60,388 nucleotides of DNA from an uncultured Oscillospiraceae bacterium (lineage in GTDB: Bacteria; Bacillota; Clostridia; Oscillospirales; Oscillospiraceae): NCBI GenBank assembly GCA_947630375.1, contig CANRHH010000013.1:1-60388 (forward strand). The letters are read 5' to 3'. The position numbers and the translations under genes were made by a program. Shown here in pieces: positions 41,240 through 47,946 of this stretch. The number at the start of each line of letters is the position of its first letter. Position 1 is the stretch's first letter. Below the pieces are notes generated by a model that had not been told where the DNA came from, ran no database searches, and saw only the letters and a list, made by a program, of their open reading frames with translations.

Positions 41240-41674
41240 TTACTGGATCTCCAGCCGGCGGCTGGCGGGGAGGGTCTCCTGCTTCTTGGGCAGGATCAGG
41301 GTCAGGACGCCGTCCTTATACGAGGCCTGGATGCCGTCCACCTGGATGCCGGACACGTCGAAACTGCGGCTGTAGGAGCCGTAGAAGCGCTCCCGCTTGA
41401 TGAAGTTGTGCTTCTTGTCCTCGTTGTCCAGCTTGCGCTCGGCGCTGATGGTGAGGCAGTCGTTCTCCACGTCCAGCTTGATGTCCTCCTTCTTGAAGCC
41501 GGGCAGCTCAGACTCCAGCTTGAAGGCGTCGCCGGTGTCGGTCACGTCGGTGCGGAAGGCGGAGACAGCGGAGCTGTTGCCGAAGAAGCTGCGCTCCATC
41601 TCGTCCAGAGCCCGGAAGGGGTCGTAATTGGCGACATTGCGAATATGACGGTCAAAAGGGATCAGTTCAAACAT
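41240..41674 (-). CDS. Hsp20/alpha-crystallin small heat shock protein
   Basis: An ATP-independent holdase chaperone of 144 residues. The short N-terminal arm (FDRHIRNVANYDPFRALDEME) precedes the alpha-crystallin domain (FKLESELPGFKKEDIKLDVEND, then YGSYSRSFDV and YKDGVLTLILPK) and a C-terminal I-x-I/V-like tail (RRLEIQ). I use the ATG at 41672-41674 with GGAGG eight bases upstream. A perfect CIRCE element lies 127 bp upstream of the start, suggesting control by the HrcA heat-shock repressor. Confidence 0.94.
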   Translation of the reverse strand: MFELIPFDRHIRNVANYDPFRALDEMERSFFGNSSAVSAFRTDVTDTGDAFKLESELPGFKKEDIKLDVENDCLTISAERKLDNEDKKHNFIKRERFYGSYSRSFDVSGIQVDGIQASYKDGVLTLILPKKQETLPASRRLEIQ

Positions 41675-41741
41675 GATGAAAACCTCCATTCAAATCTTTT
41701 TTCATTTTCGATGGAACTTTCATTTCTTTCGTTTCATCTTG

Positions 41742-41770
41742 TATATAAAGTACCACACAATTTTGAACAA
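41742..41770 (-). promoter_or_regulatory. possible promoter for hsp20
   Basis: Minus strand: TTGTTC (41765-41770), 17-bp spacer, TATATA (41742-41747). The match is modest. It would place CIRCE upstream of the -35, which is unusual, so the true start needs mapping. Confidence 0.4.
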
Positions 41771-41800
41771 ATATACAAGATTTTATGAACAGAATATGAA

Positions 41801-41831
41801 AGTTAGCACTCAAAACATTTGAGTGCTAACT
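41801..41831 (-). promoter_or_regulatory. CIRCE element (HrcA operator)
   Basis: TTAGCACTC (41803-41811), nine bases, GAGTGCTAA (41821-41829): an exact match to the CIRCE consensus, with arms extended to 11 bp. The only gene it can serve nearby is hsp20 on the minus strand. Confidence 0.92.
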
Positions 41832-41871
41832 TAGTTTTCCCGATTTGGCTTTAAATATACGCGGTGTTCGA

Positions 41872-41905
41872 AAAAAGAGGCAGTCTGGTAAGACTGCCTC
41901 TTTTT
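41872..41905. terminator. intrinsic terminator at end of amino-acid ABC operon
   Basis: A 15-bp perfect stem (41872-41886 with 41891-41905), loop GGTA, T-rich on both strands. It begins at the stop codon of the ATPase gene. Confidence 0.9.
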
Positions 41906-42627
41906 CAGATCACTTTGGACAGAAAATCCTGGAGCCGGGGGTGCTGGGGATGGTCGAAAAGCTCCTTGGGAGGGCCTTCCTCCAGGATCTTCCCCTCGGC
42001 CATGAAGAGCACCCGGTCGCCCACTTCCCGGGCGAAGCCCATCTCATGGGTGACCACCACCATGGTCATGCCCTCCTTGGCCAGGTCCTTCATCACGTCC
42101 AGCACTTCGCCCACCATCTCCGGGTCCAGGGCGGAGGTAGGCTCGTCAAAGAGCATGACCTCCGGCTCCATGCACAGGGCCCGGACAATGGCCACCCGCT
42201 GCTTCTGGCCGCCGGAGAGCTGGGCGGGGTAGGAATCGGCCCGGTCGGCCAGACCCACCCGGTCCAGCAGGGCCAGGGCCTTCTCCTCTGCCTCTTTCCG
42301 GGACTTCTTCAGCACCTGGACAGGGGCCAGGGTCAGGTTGTTCATGATGGTCATGTGGGGGAAGAGGTTAAAGTGCTGGAAGACCATGCCCATCTTCTGC
42401 CGGTGCAGGTTGATGTCCGACTTGGGGTCGGTGATATCCACGCCCTGGAAGGTGATGGTGCCGCCGGAGGGGATCTCCAACAGATTCAGGCAGCGCAGAA
42501 AGGTGGACTTCCCGCCGCCGGAGGGGCCGATGACCACCACTTTCTCCTTGGGATAGATATGCTCGTCGATGCCCTTGAGAACCTGGTGGTCCCCAAAGGA
42601 TTTGGTGAGGTTCTTAACGTCGATCAC
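41905..42627 (-). CDS. amino acid ABC transporter ATP-binding protein (GlnQ-type)
   Basis: A 240-residue polar-amino-acid importer ATPase. Walker A is G34-PSGGGKST42, signature QLSGGQKQR, Walker [12 protein letters not shown] and the H-loop VTHEMGFA. The whole sequence follows the GlnQ/HisP pattern closely. The start is GTG 42627 after AAAGGAGG. It overlaps the permease gene by 14 bp. Substrate specificity is set by the binding protein and is not evident. Confidence 0.95.
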   Translation of the reverse strand: MIDVKNLTKSFGDHQVLKGIDEHIYPKEKVVVIGPSGGGKSTFLRCLNLLEIPSGGTITFQGVDITDPKSDINLHRQKMGMVFQHFNLFPHMTIMNNLTLAPVQVLKKSRKEAEEKALALLDRVGLADRADSYPAQLSGGQKQRVAIVRALCMEPEVMLFDEPTSALDPEMVGEVLDVMKDLAKEGMTMVVVTHEMGFAREVGDRVLFMAEGKILEEGPPKELFDHPQHPRLQDFLSKVI

Positions 42628-43381
42628 TTGCCCGCAGCCTCCTTTCCAGAATGCTCTGCAAATAGCTGAAGAGCATCACCATGACCAGATACATGATGGC
42701 GGTGATGATGAGGGGGAACATGTAGTCATAGGTCCGGGCGCCGATGGCACGGGCCGCGTAGACCACCTCTTTGCCGGCAATGACCGAAATGAGGGAGGTG
42801 TCCTTCAGCAGCACGATGAACTCGTTGCCCAGGGAGGGCAGAATGGCCTTGAAGGCCTGGGGGATCACCACAAAGCGCATGGTCTGGATGTAATTGAGGC
42901 CCAGAGAGCGCCCGGCCTCCGCCTGGCCCGGGTCCAGGCTCATGAGCCCGCCCCGGATGATCTCCGCCACATAAGCCCCGGAGTTGATGCCCAGGCCCAG
43001 GGCGCCCACCAGGGTGAAGTTCCGGCTGGTGGCAAAGATCACAAAGCCCCAGATCAGCAGCTGCACCATCATAGGCGTGCCCCGGATGATGGTCACGTAG
43101 ATCTTGCAGATCAGGTTCACAAAGCCCAGCAGAAAATTCTTCGTGCCCGGCCGCTGCTGGTCGTGGGCCGTGCGGACGATGGCCACCAGGACCCCCAGCA
43201 CCACGCCAAAGGCCAGGGCCAGCACCGTGACCTCCAGGGTAGTGCCCAGGCCCTCAAAATAGGTTTTCCAGCGGTCCGCCTCGAACCAGGCCCGGTAGAA
43301 GCGCAGAAACATGTTCTGCCAGAGGGTCAGATCCGCCTTGTTCAGGGCGGAAAGGCTCTCATAGAGCGCGGCAACGTTCAC
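42614..43381 (-). CDS. amino acid ABC transporter permease
   Basis: A 255-residue HisM/GlnP-type inner membrane permease. It has an amphipathic N-terminal stretch and about five helices ([23 protein letters not shown] and others). The EAA loop [22 protein letters not shown] couples to the ATPase. The start is GTG 43381. It lies after a terminator-like hairpin that follows the binding-protein gene, so is probably transcribed at a lower level than that gene. Confidence 0.94.
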   Translation of the reverse strand: MNVAALYESLSALNKADLTLWQNMFLRFYRAWFEADRWKTYFEGLGTTLEVTVLALAFGVVLGVLVAIVRTAHDQQRPGTKNFLLGFVNLICKIYVTIIRGTPMMVQLLIWGFVIFATSRNFTLVGALGLGINSGAYVAEIIRGGLMSLDPGQAEAGRSLGLNYIQTMRFVVIPQAFKAILPSLGNEFIVLLKDTSLISVIAGKEVVYAARAIGARTYDYMFPLIITAIMYLVMVMLFSYLQSILERRLRASDRR

Positions 43382-43415
43382 GGTGGTTTTTCCCTTCTTT
43401 CAAATAACATTTACG

Positions 43416-43442
43416 AAAAAATCCGGCATAGCCGGATTTTTT
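43416..43442. terminator. intercistronic intrinsic terminator
   Basis: A 12-bp perfect stem (43416-43427 with 43431-43442), loop ATA, A/T runs on both sides. It sits between the binding-protein gene and the permease gene, both on minus, and so probably acts as partial terminator. Confidence 0.85.
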
Positions 43443-43472
43443 CCCGCCGCTTGCGGCGTGACCCAACGGGGC

Positions 43473-43501
43473 CCCCACAAAGGGGCAAGCCCTTTGTGGG
43501 G
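43473..43501. other. 12-bp stem-loop before repeat copy B
   Basis: Arms 43473-43484 and 43490-43501, loop GCAAG. It precedes repeat copy B by 14 bp, mirroring the palindrome that precedes copy A. Confidence 0.6.
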
Positions 43502-43515
43502 AGAGGACGAGCAGC

Positions 43516-43553
43516 GGAGCGAATGAGCTTTCGTGTTTACACGGAAGCGAATG
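43516..43553 (+). repeat. 38-bp structured repeat, copy B
   Basis: Partner of 3410-3447. The stem is TTTCGTG, loop TTTA, CACGGAA (43529-43546). Stem changes relative to copy A are compensated in both affected pairs. It lies in the 3' flank of the amino-acid-binding-protein gene. Confidence 0.7.
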
Positions 43554-43573
43554 ATGCGGAGCTTGCGAGGACG

Positions 43574-44446
43574 TTACTCCGCGGTGATGTACTTGTCGAT
43601 GATGGACTGGACGGTGCCGTCAGCGATCATCTCCTCCAGAGCGCTGTTCAGAGCGTTCAGCAGGGCGGTGTTGCCCTCGTTGACAGCCAGGCAGTAGTCC
43701 TCATTGGTGTACTCCGTGTCCAGAATGGTCAGGCCGGGATTGGCCGCCACATAGGCCTGGGCAGGGCCGCTGTCGATAACAACGCAGTCCACCTGCCCGT
43801 TCATCAGCGCCTGGACAGCCAGGGCGCCGTTGTCATAGCCGGACACATGATCCTCGCCGTAATCGCCCACGCAGTACTCATAGCCGGTGGTGCCCCGCTG
43901 GGTGCCGATGAGCGTCGCGTTGGCCAGATCGTCAATAGAGGCAATAGAGGAGCCCTCGGCAACGATGACCACCTGCACGCCGTTGGCATAGCTGGTGGAG
44001 AAGTCCATGATCTTGTCCCGCTCCTCGTTGTAGGTCAGGCCGGCCAGGACCATGTCGCTCTTGCCCTGCTGGACAGCCACCAGGGCGGAGTCAAAGTCCA
44101 TATCGTCGATGACCAGCTCCAGGCCCAGCTTGTCGGCCAGGGCCACGGCGATCTCTACATCGATGCCTTCAAAGCCGTTGTAAGCGCCTTCGCCGTCGGC
44201 CACCATCTCATAGGGAGGGAAGGCAGCGTTGGTGCTCATGATGAGCTTGCCCTCTTCCACAGTGGTATAAGCGGCGTCCTCAGCGGGAGCCTCTTCGGCG
44301 GGAGCTTCGGCAGCAGGGGCCTCTTCAGCGGGCGCCTCAGTGGCGGCGGGGGCCTCGGTAGCGGCCGGCGCGCTGCCGCCGCAGGCGGCCAGAGCCAGGA
44401 CCATGGTCAGCGCCAGGGCCAGGCAGAGCAGTTTTTTCATGTTCAT
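43574..44446 (-). CDS. amino acid ABC transporter substrate-binding lipoprotein
   Basis: A 290-residue extracytoplasmic solute-binding protein. Signal peptide with lipobox LAAC (Cys22), then an Ala/Pro/Glu-rich linker of about 45 residues (ATEAPAATEAPAEEAPA repeats), then a family 3 binding domain (MSTNAAFPPYEMVADGEGAYNGFEGIDVEIA, GLTYNEERDKIMDFS). The linker presumably spaces the domain from the membrane. I use the ATG at 44444-44446, eight bases after GAGG; ATG 44440 is an alternative. Its promoter (44493-44521) is near consensus. The permease and ATPase genes follow past a hairpin. Confidence 0.95.
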   Translation of the reverse strand: MNMKKLLCLALALTMVLALAACGGSAPAATEAPAATEAPAEEAPAAEAPAEEAPAEDAAYTTVEEGKLIMSTNAAFPPYEMVADGEGAYNGFEGIDVEIAVALADKLGLELVIDDMDFDSALVAVQQGKSDMVLAGLTYNEERDKIMDFSTSYANGVQVVIVAEGSSIASIDDLANATLIGTQRGTTGYEYCVGDYGEDHVSGYDNGALAVQALMNGQVDCVVIDSGPAQAYVAANPGLTILDTEYTNEDYCLAVNEGNTALLNALNSALEEMIADGTVQSIIDKYITAE

Positions 44447-44492
44447 CTTTTTTTCCTCACAAGTAGTCAGAATTGTCCTTAAGACGAAAGTG

Positions 44493-44521
44493 ATGATACC
44501 ACCCGCCGCCGTCTCTGTCAA
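44493..44521 (-). promoter_or_regulatory. strong promoter of amino-acid ABC operon
   Basis: Minus strand: TTGACA (44516-44521), 17-bp spacer, TATCAT (44493-44498), about 47 bp before the binding-protein start. Confidence 0.8.
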
Positions 44522-44610
44522 GCATTTGGTGAAAGAATATACGTTTTTTATAAATAAAAACCCGGGAGTTCCCCCACCTTTGGTGCATATTATGGAAGCT
44601 GCCCAAAATA

Positions 44611-44653
44611 AAAGTGCATATTCCGGCGAATAAGACGCCGGAATATGCACTTT
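44611..44653 (-). terminator. intrinsic terminator of metal ABC operon
   Basis: An 18-bp perfect stem (44611-44628 with 44636-44653), 7-base loop, followed on the minus strand by TTTTATTTT-like sequence. It lies 13 bp past the metal permease stop. Confidence 0.88.
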
Positions 44654-44665
44654 CACGGCGGGACC

Positions 44666-45472
44666 CTATTTTCTCCGTGCCAGGGAGCAGAGGGCAAAGA
44701 CCAGCAGATCCGCCAGCACGATGCTGGCCCCGGTGGGAGTCTCCAGGAAATAGGAGGCGATGAGCCCCGCCGTAAAGCAGCAGACCGACACCGCCGCGGC
44801 AAAGAGCACCACGCCTTTGAAGCTGCGGCACAGGCGCATGGCCGACAGGGCGGGGAAGATGATGAGGCTGGAGATCAGCAGCGCCCCCATCATGCGCATC
44901 CCCAGCACCACGGTCACCGCCGTCAGTACGGCCAGGAGGCTGTTGTAGGCCCCGGCCCGGACGCCGGTGGCCCGGCTGAAGGTCTCGTCAAAGGTGACGG
45001 CGAAGATGCGGGGGTAGAAGAGCAGGAACAGGGCCAGCACCGCCAGGCTCAGCGCCACGCTCAAAGCCGCGTCCGCCCGGCTCAGGGCCAGGACGCTGCC
45101 GAACATATAGCTGGAGACCTCGGTGTTCATCCCCGTGGTCACCGAGACGGTCACCACGCCGACGGCCAGGGCGCTGCTGGAGATGAGGGCGATGGCCGCG
45201 TCCCCGTTGACCCGGCTGTTCTGGCTCAGGCGCAGCAGCAGCACCGCCGCCAGGGCCACCACCGGCACGGTCACCGCTAGGGGGGCCAAGTGAAAGGCGG
45301 AGGCAATAGCCAGGGCCCCGAAGCCCACATGGCTCAGCCCGTCGCCGATCATGGAATAGCGCTTCAGGACCAGGGAGACCCCTAACAGCGCGGCGCACAG
45401 GCTCACCAGCACGCCCACCACCAGGGCCCGCTGCATGAAGGGATAGGAAAACATGTGCAGCAGCTCACTCAT
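44666..45472 (-). CDS. metal ABC transporter permease (ZnuB/TroC type)
   Basis: A 268-residue permease of the cluster 9 (Zn/Mn) family with about eight helices. Blocks KRYSMIGDGLSHVGFGALAIA and GMRMMGALLISSLIIFPALSA match ZnuB. The start at ATG 45472 has GGGAGGG upstream and overlaps the ATPase stop in an ATGA junction. A longer in-frame opening runs into the ATPase gene and is not used. It is the last gene of the znuA-znuC-znuB-like operon. Confidence 0.93.
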   Translation of the reverse strand: MSELLHMFSYPFMQRALVVGVLVSLCAALLGVSLVLKRYSMIGDGLSHVGFGALAIASAFHLAPLAVTVPVVALAAVLLLRLSQNSRVNGDAAIALISSSALAVGVVTVSVTTGMNTEVSSYMFGSVLALSRADAALSVALSLAVLALFLLFYPRIFAVTFDETFSRATGVRAGAYNSLLAVLTAVTVVLGMRMMGALLISSLIIFPALSAMRLCRSFKGVVLFAAAVSVCCFTAGLIASYFLETPTGASIVLADLLVFALCSLARRK

Positions 45473-46176
45473 AGCCGGTTCCCTCCCAAAAAGCGCCGGG
45501 CCAGGCTGCTCTCCCTGTATTCCGCGGCGGTGCCGAAGAAGAGCTGCCGGTGCCCCAGGTGCAGGATGTGGGTGGCGTAGCGCACGGCCTCGTGGATGTC
45601 GTGGGAGACCATGACCACGGTGATGTTGTCGCACAGGTTGACCAGCTTGATCAGGTTATACATCTCGCCGGTGGCGATGGGGTCCAGGCCCGTGACGGGC
45701 TCGTCCAGCAGGAGGAGCTTTTTGGTGGCGCAGAGGGCCCGGGCCAGGAGCACCCGCTGCTGCTGGCCGCCGGAGAGGGCCTGGTAGCTCTTGTTCCGCA
45801 GCTCCTCGATGCCCATGCGCTCCAAGTTGCGCTCGGCCAGGGCCCGCTCGGCCGGCCCGTAGCGGAGGCGGCGGCCCAGAGAATTGAGGCAGCCGGAGAG
45901 CACCACCTCGTACACGCTGGCGGGGAAATCCCGCTGGATCCCCGTCTGCTGGGGCAGATAGCCGATCTGAGTGCTCTTGAGCCCCTCCCCGTAGACGATG
46001 CGGCCCGCGTCCGGCTGCTTGAGGCCCAGCAGGCCCTTGACCAGGGTGGATTTGCCGGAGCCGTTTTCCCCCACCACGCAGAGATAGTCCCCCTGCTCCA
46101 GGCGGAAATTCACGTCCTCCAGCACGCTCACCCCGTCATAGGCAAAGCGCGCGCCGGTACATTCCAAAATGGCCAT
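45469..46176 (-). CDS. metal ABC transporter ATP-binding protein (ZnuC type)
   Basis: A 235-residue ATPase with Walker A G36-ENGSGKST44, signature ALSGGQQQRVLLARAL, Walker B LLLLDEPVTGLDP and H-loop MVSHDI. LPQQTGIQRDFPASVYEVVLSG is typical of the Zn/Mn branch. Its ATG shares one base with the stop of the binding-protein gene (TGATG), so the operon is tightly coupled. Confidence 0.94.
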   Translation of the reverse strand: MAILECTGARFAYDGVSVLEDVNFRLEQGDYLCVVGENGSGKSTLVKGLLGLKQPDAGRIVYGEGLKSTQIGYLPQQTGIQRDFPASVYEVVLSGCLNSLGRRLRYGPAERALAERNLERMGIEELRNKSYQALSGGQQQRVLLARALCATKKLLLLDEPVTGLDPIATGEMYNLIKLVNLCDNITVVMVSHDIHEAVRYATHILHLGHRQLFFGTAAEYRESSLARRFLGGNRL

Positions 46177-47111
46177 CAGTCCAAGGCCACCTCCAGATTC
46201 TTCAGATTCTCTTCCATCAGCTGCACATAGCTGACGCCCGCGTCCAGCTCCGCCCGGCTCACATTGTGGCAGGAGTGGAAGCGGAGCTTTTGGCAGCCGG
46301 TGTCCTCACAGATCACGTCCGCGATCTTCTCATTGGAAAACTCGATGGTGAACACGGCGGGGATGCCCTCCTGGCGGACCTTGTCGATCAGGAAGGCCAC
46401 GGTCCTGGCCGAGGGCTCCGCGTCGTCCACGCAGCCGGGGAAGGCGGCGTAGTAGTCCAGGCCGTATGCCTCGGTAAAATAGCGGACGGGGAAGCGGTCG
46501 GCAAAGAGGACGGTTTTCCGCCGCCCGTTCTCCACGGCCCGGCGAAAGCCCTCGTCCAGGGCCGAGAGCCGCGGCTCATAGGCGGCTAAGTTGGCCCGGT
46601 ATGTCTCCGCCCCCGCCGGGTCCAGGGCGCAGAGCCTCTCGCAGAGGCTCCGGCAGATCAAAAGGGCGTTGGCCGGGGAGGTCCAGACGTGCTCGTCGTA
46701 TGCCGGGCCCTCCTCTTCCTCCTCGTAGACCTCCTGCATCCCCTCCACGGTCTCCTCCTCCAAAGCCTTGACACAGGAGAGCATGGCCAGGACCGGCACC
46801 TGCTCCCGGTCCGCCAGCAGCTGCTCCAGCCAGGCCTCAGACGCGCCCCCGTTGCAAAACAGCAGGCCGCAGCCCTCGATCCGCTCTATGTCCCGGGGCG
46901 TGGGCTCATAGCTGTGGCTCTCGGAGCCGGGGGGCACCAGCAGCGAGACCCGGGCCCGGTCCCCGGCGATCTGCCGGGCAAAGTCATAGGCCGGGAACAG
47001 GGTGGTCACGATCTCAAATTCCCCGTCCCCGCTCTCCACGCTCTGCCGGGCGCAGCCCGCCAAAGCCAGGCACAGGGACAAAAACGCCAGAAAGGCGATG
47101 CATCTGCGCAT
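46176..47111 (-). CDS. metal ABC transporter substrate-binding lipoprotein (ZnuA type)
   Basis: A 311-residue cluster 9 binding protein. Signal peptide with lipobox LAGC (Cys20), then VTTLFPAYDFARQIAGD, the first His ligand region (GSESHSYEPTP), the second (YDEHVWTSP) and the third (RFHSCHNVS). The loop before the second His, which is His-rich in many ZnuA proteins, is here acidic (YEEEEEGPAYDE). The start is the ATG at 47109-47111 behind GAGGAG. Zinc is the likely ligand, manganese is possible. Promoter at 47146-47174. Confidence 0.92.
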   Translation of the reverse strand: MRRCIAFLAFLSLCLALAGCARQSVESGDGEFEIVTTLFPAYDFARQIAGDRARVSLLVPPGSESHSYEPTPRDIERIEGCGLLFCNGGASEAWLEQLLADREQVPVLAMLSCVKALEEETVEGMQEVYEEEEEGPAYDEHVWTSPANALLICRSLCERLCALDPAGAETYRANLAAYEPRLSALDEGFRRAVENGRRKTVLFADRFPVRYFTEAYGLDYYAAFPGCVDDAEPSARTVAFLIDKVRQEGIPAVFTIEFSNEKIADVICEDTGCQKLRFHSCHNVSRAELDAGVSYVQLMEENLKNLEVALD

Positions 47112-47145
47112 AGACGACTCCTCTTCTTTTGTGGGTCCTTTCAGT

Positions 47146-47174
47146 ATGATACCCCAAAGCGCCCCGCCGGTCAA
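47146..47174 (-). promoter_or_regulatory. predicted promoter of metal ABC operon
   Basis: Minus strand: TTGACC (47169-47174), 17-bp spacer, TATCAT (47146-47151). The divergent LOG gene promoter starts 7 bp away. I could not see a clear Zur or AdcR palindrome. Confidence 0.7.
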
Positions 47175-47181
47175 GTTTGTG

Positions 47182-47211
47182 TTTACAGGGACCGGGCAGG
47201 AATGCTATAAT
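47182..47211 (+). promoter_or_regulatory. predicted promoter of LOG family gene
   Basis: TTTACA (47182-47187), 18-bp spacer, TATAAT (47206-47211), 50 bp before the GTG start. Confidence 0.65.
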
Positions 47212-47261
47212 ATAAGAAGGAAAGAGACGGAAAACGCGGAGAGAAGGGAGAGAGCGCCGCT

Positions 47262-47843
47262 GTGAGGATCTGTGTGTACGGGGCCTCGGGAGAGAGGCTG
47301 GATAAGGAGTATTTCGCCGCCGCCAACGAGTTAGGGCGGCTGATCGCTTTGGGCGGGCACAAGCTGGTGTTCGGCGGCGGGGCCGGGGGCCTGATGGGCG
47401 CCTGCGCCCGGGGCGCCGCGGAGGCCGGGGGAGAGATCCTGGGCATCGCGCCCCATTTCTTTGACGAGCCGGGGGTCCTGTTTGACCGGTGCAGCCGCTT
47501 CATTTTTACCGACACCATGAGCCAGCGCAAGCAGGCCATGCAGCTGGAGAGCGACGCGTTTATCGCCCTGCCCGGCGGCATCGGCACCTTTGAGGAGTTT
47601 TTCGAGACGCTGACCCTCAAGCAGCTGGGCCGCCACGCCAAGCCCATGGCGGTGGTGAACACCCTGGGCTATTATGAGCCCATGCGCGCCATGCTCAACG
47701 CCGCCGCCACCGGCGGCTTTATGAGCCGCAGCTGCTTCAGGCTCTTTGAATTTTGCGGCACGCCTTTGGAGGCCATGGCCTTTCTCCGCAGCGCCCCCGT
47801 TGTCAAGGGCAGCGTCCGGCGGCTGACGGATTATACCAAATGA
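47262..47843 (+). CDS. LOG family protein (nucleotide 5'-monophosphate phosphoribohydrolase-like)
   Basis: A TIGR00730-type Rossmann-fold protein of 193 residues. The motif P104-G-G-I-G-T-F-E-E112 and the preceding MSQRK segment (about 86-90) define the family, whose members cleave AMP or cytokinin ribotides or related nucleotides. FGGGAGGLMGACARGA forms the phosphate-binding turn. The start is GTG 47262. It stands alone between the metal transporter and recJ and has its own promoter. The physiological substrate is unknown. Confidence 0.92.
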   Translation: MRICVYGASGERLDKEYFAAANELGRLIALGGHKLVFGGGAGGLMGACARGAAEAGGEILGIAPHFFDEPGVLFDRCSRFIFTDTMSQRKQAMQLESDAFIALPGGIGTFEEFFETLTLKQLGRHAKPMAVVNTLGYYEPMRAMLNAAATGGFMSRSCFRLFEFCGTPLEAMAFLRSAPVVKGSVRRLTDYTK

Positions 47844-47871
47844 AAAAATTTGTCAAATCCTGTTTTTTCGG

Positions 47872-47900
47872 TTGAACTGGGAGAAAAAATCTGATATGAT
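47872..47900 (+). promoter_or_regulatory. predicted promoter of recJ-rel region
   Basis: TTGAAC (47872-47877), 17-bp spacer, TATGAT (47895-47900). The start point near 47907 leaves about 40 bases of leader before ATG 47947. Confidence 0.65.
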
Positions 47901-47946
47901 AAGTCATTAAAATTTTGTGCCCCGGCAGGGGGCAGAGGACGGACCC

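Noticed and set aside
47146-47211. Zur or AdcR operator between the metal ABC operon and LOG gene
   Set aside because: The only nearby symmetry is weak and does not match the known TTAACYRGTTAA or Zur-type palindromes.
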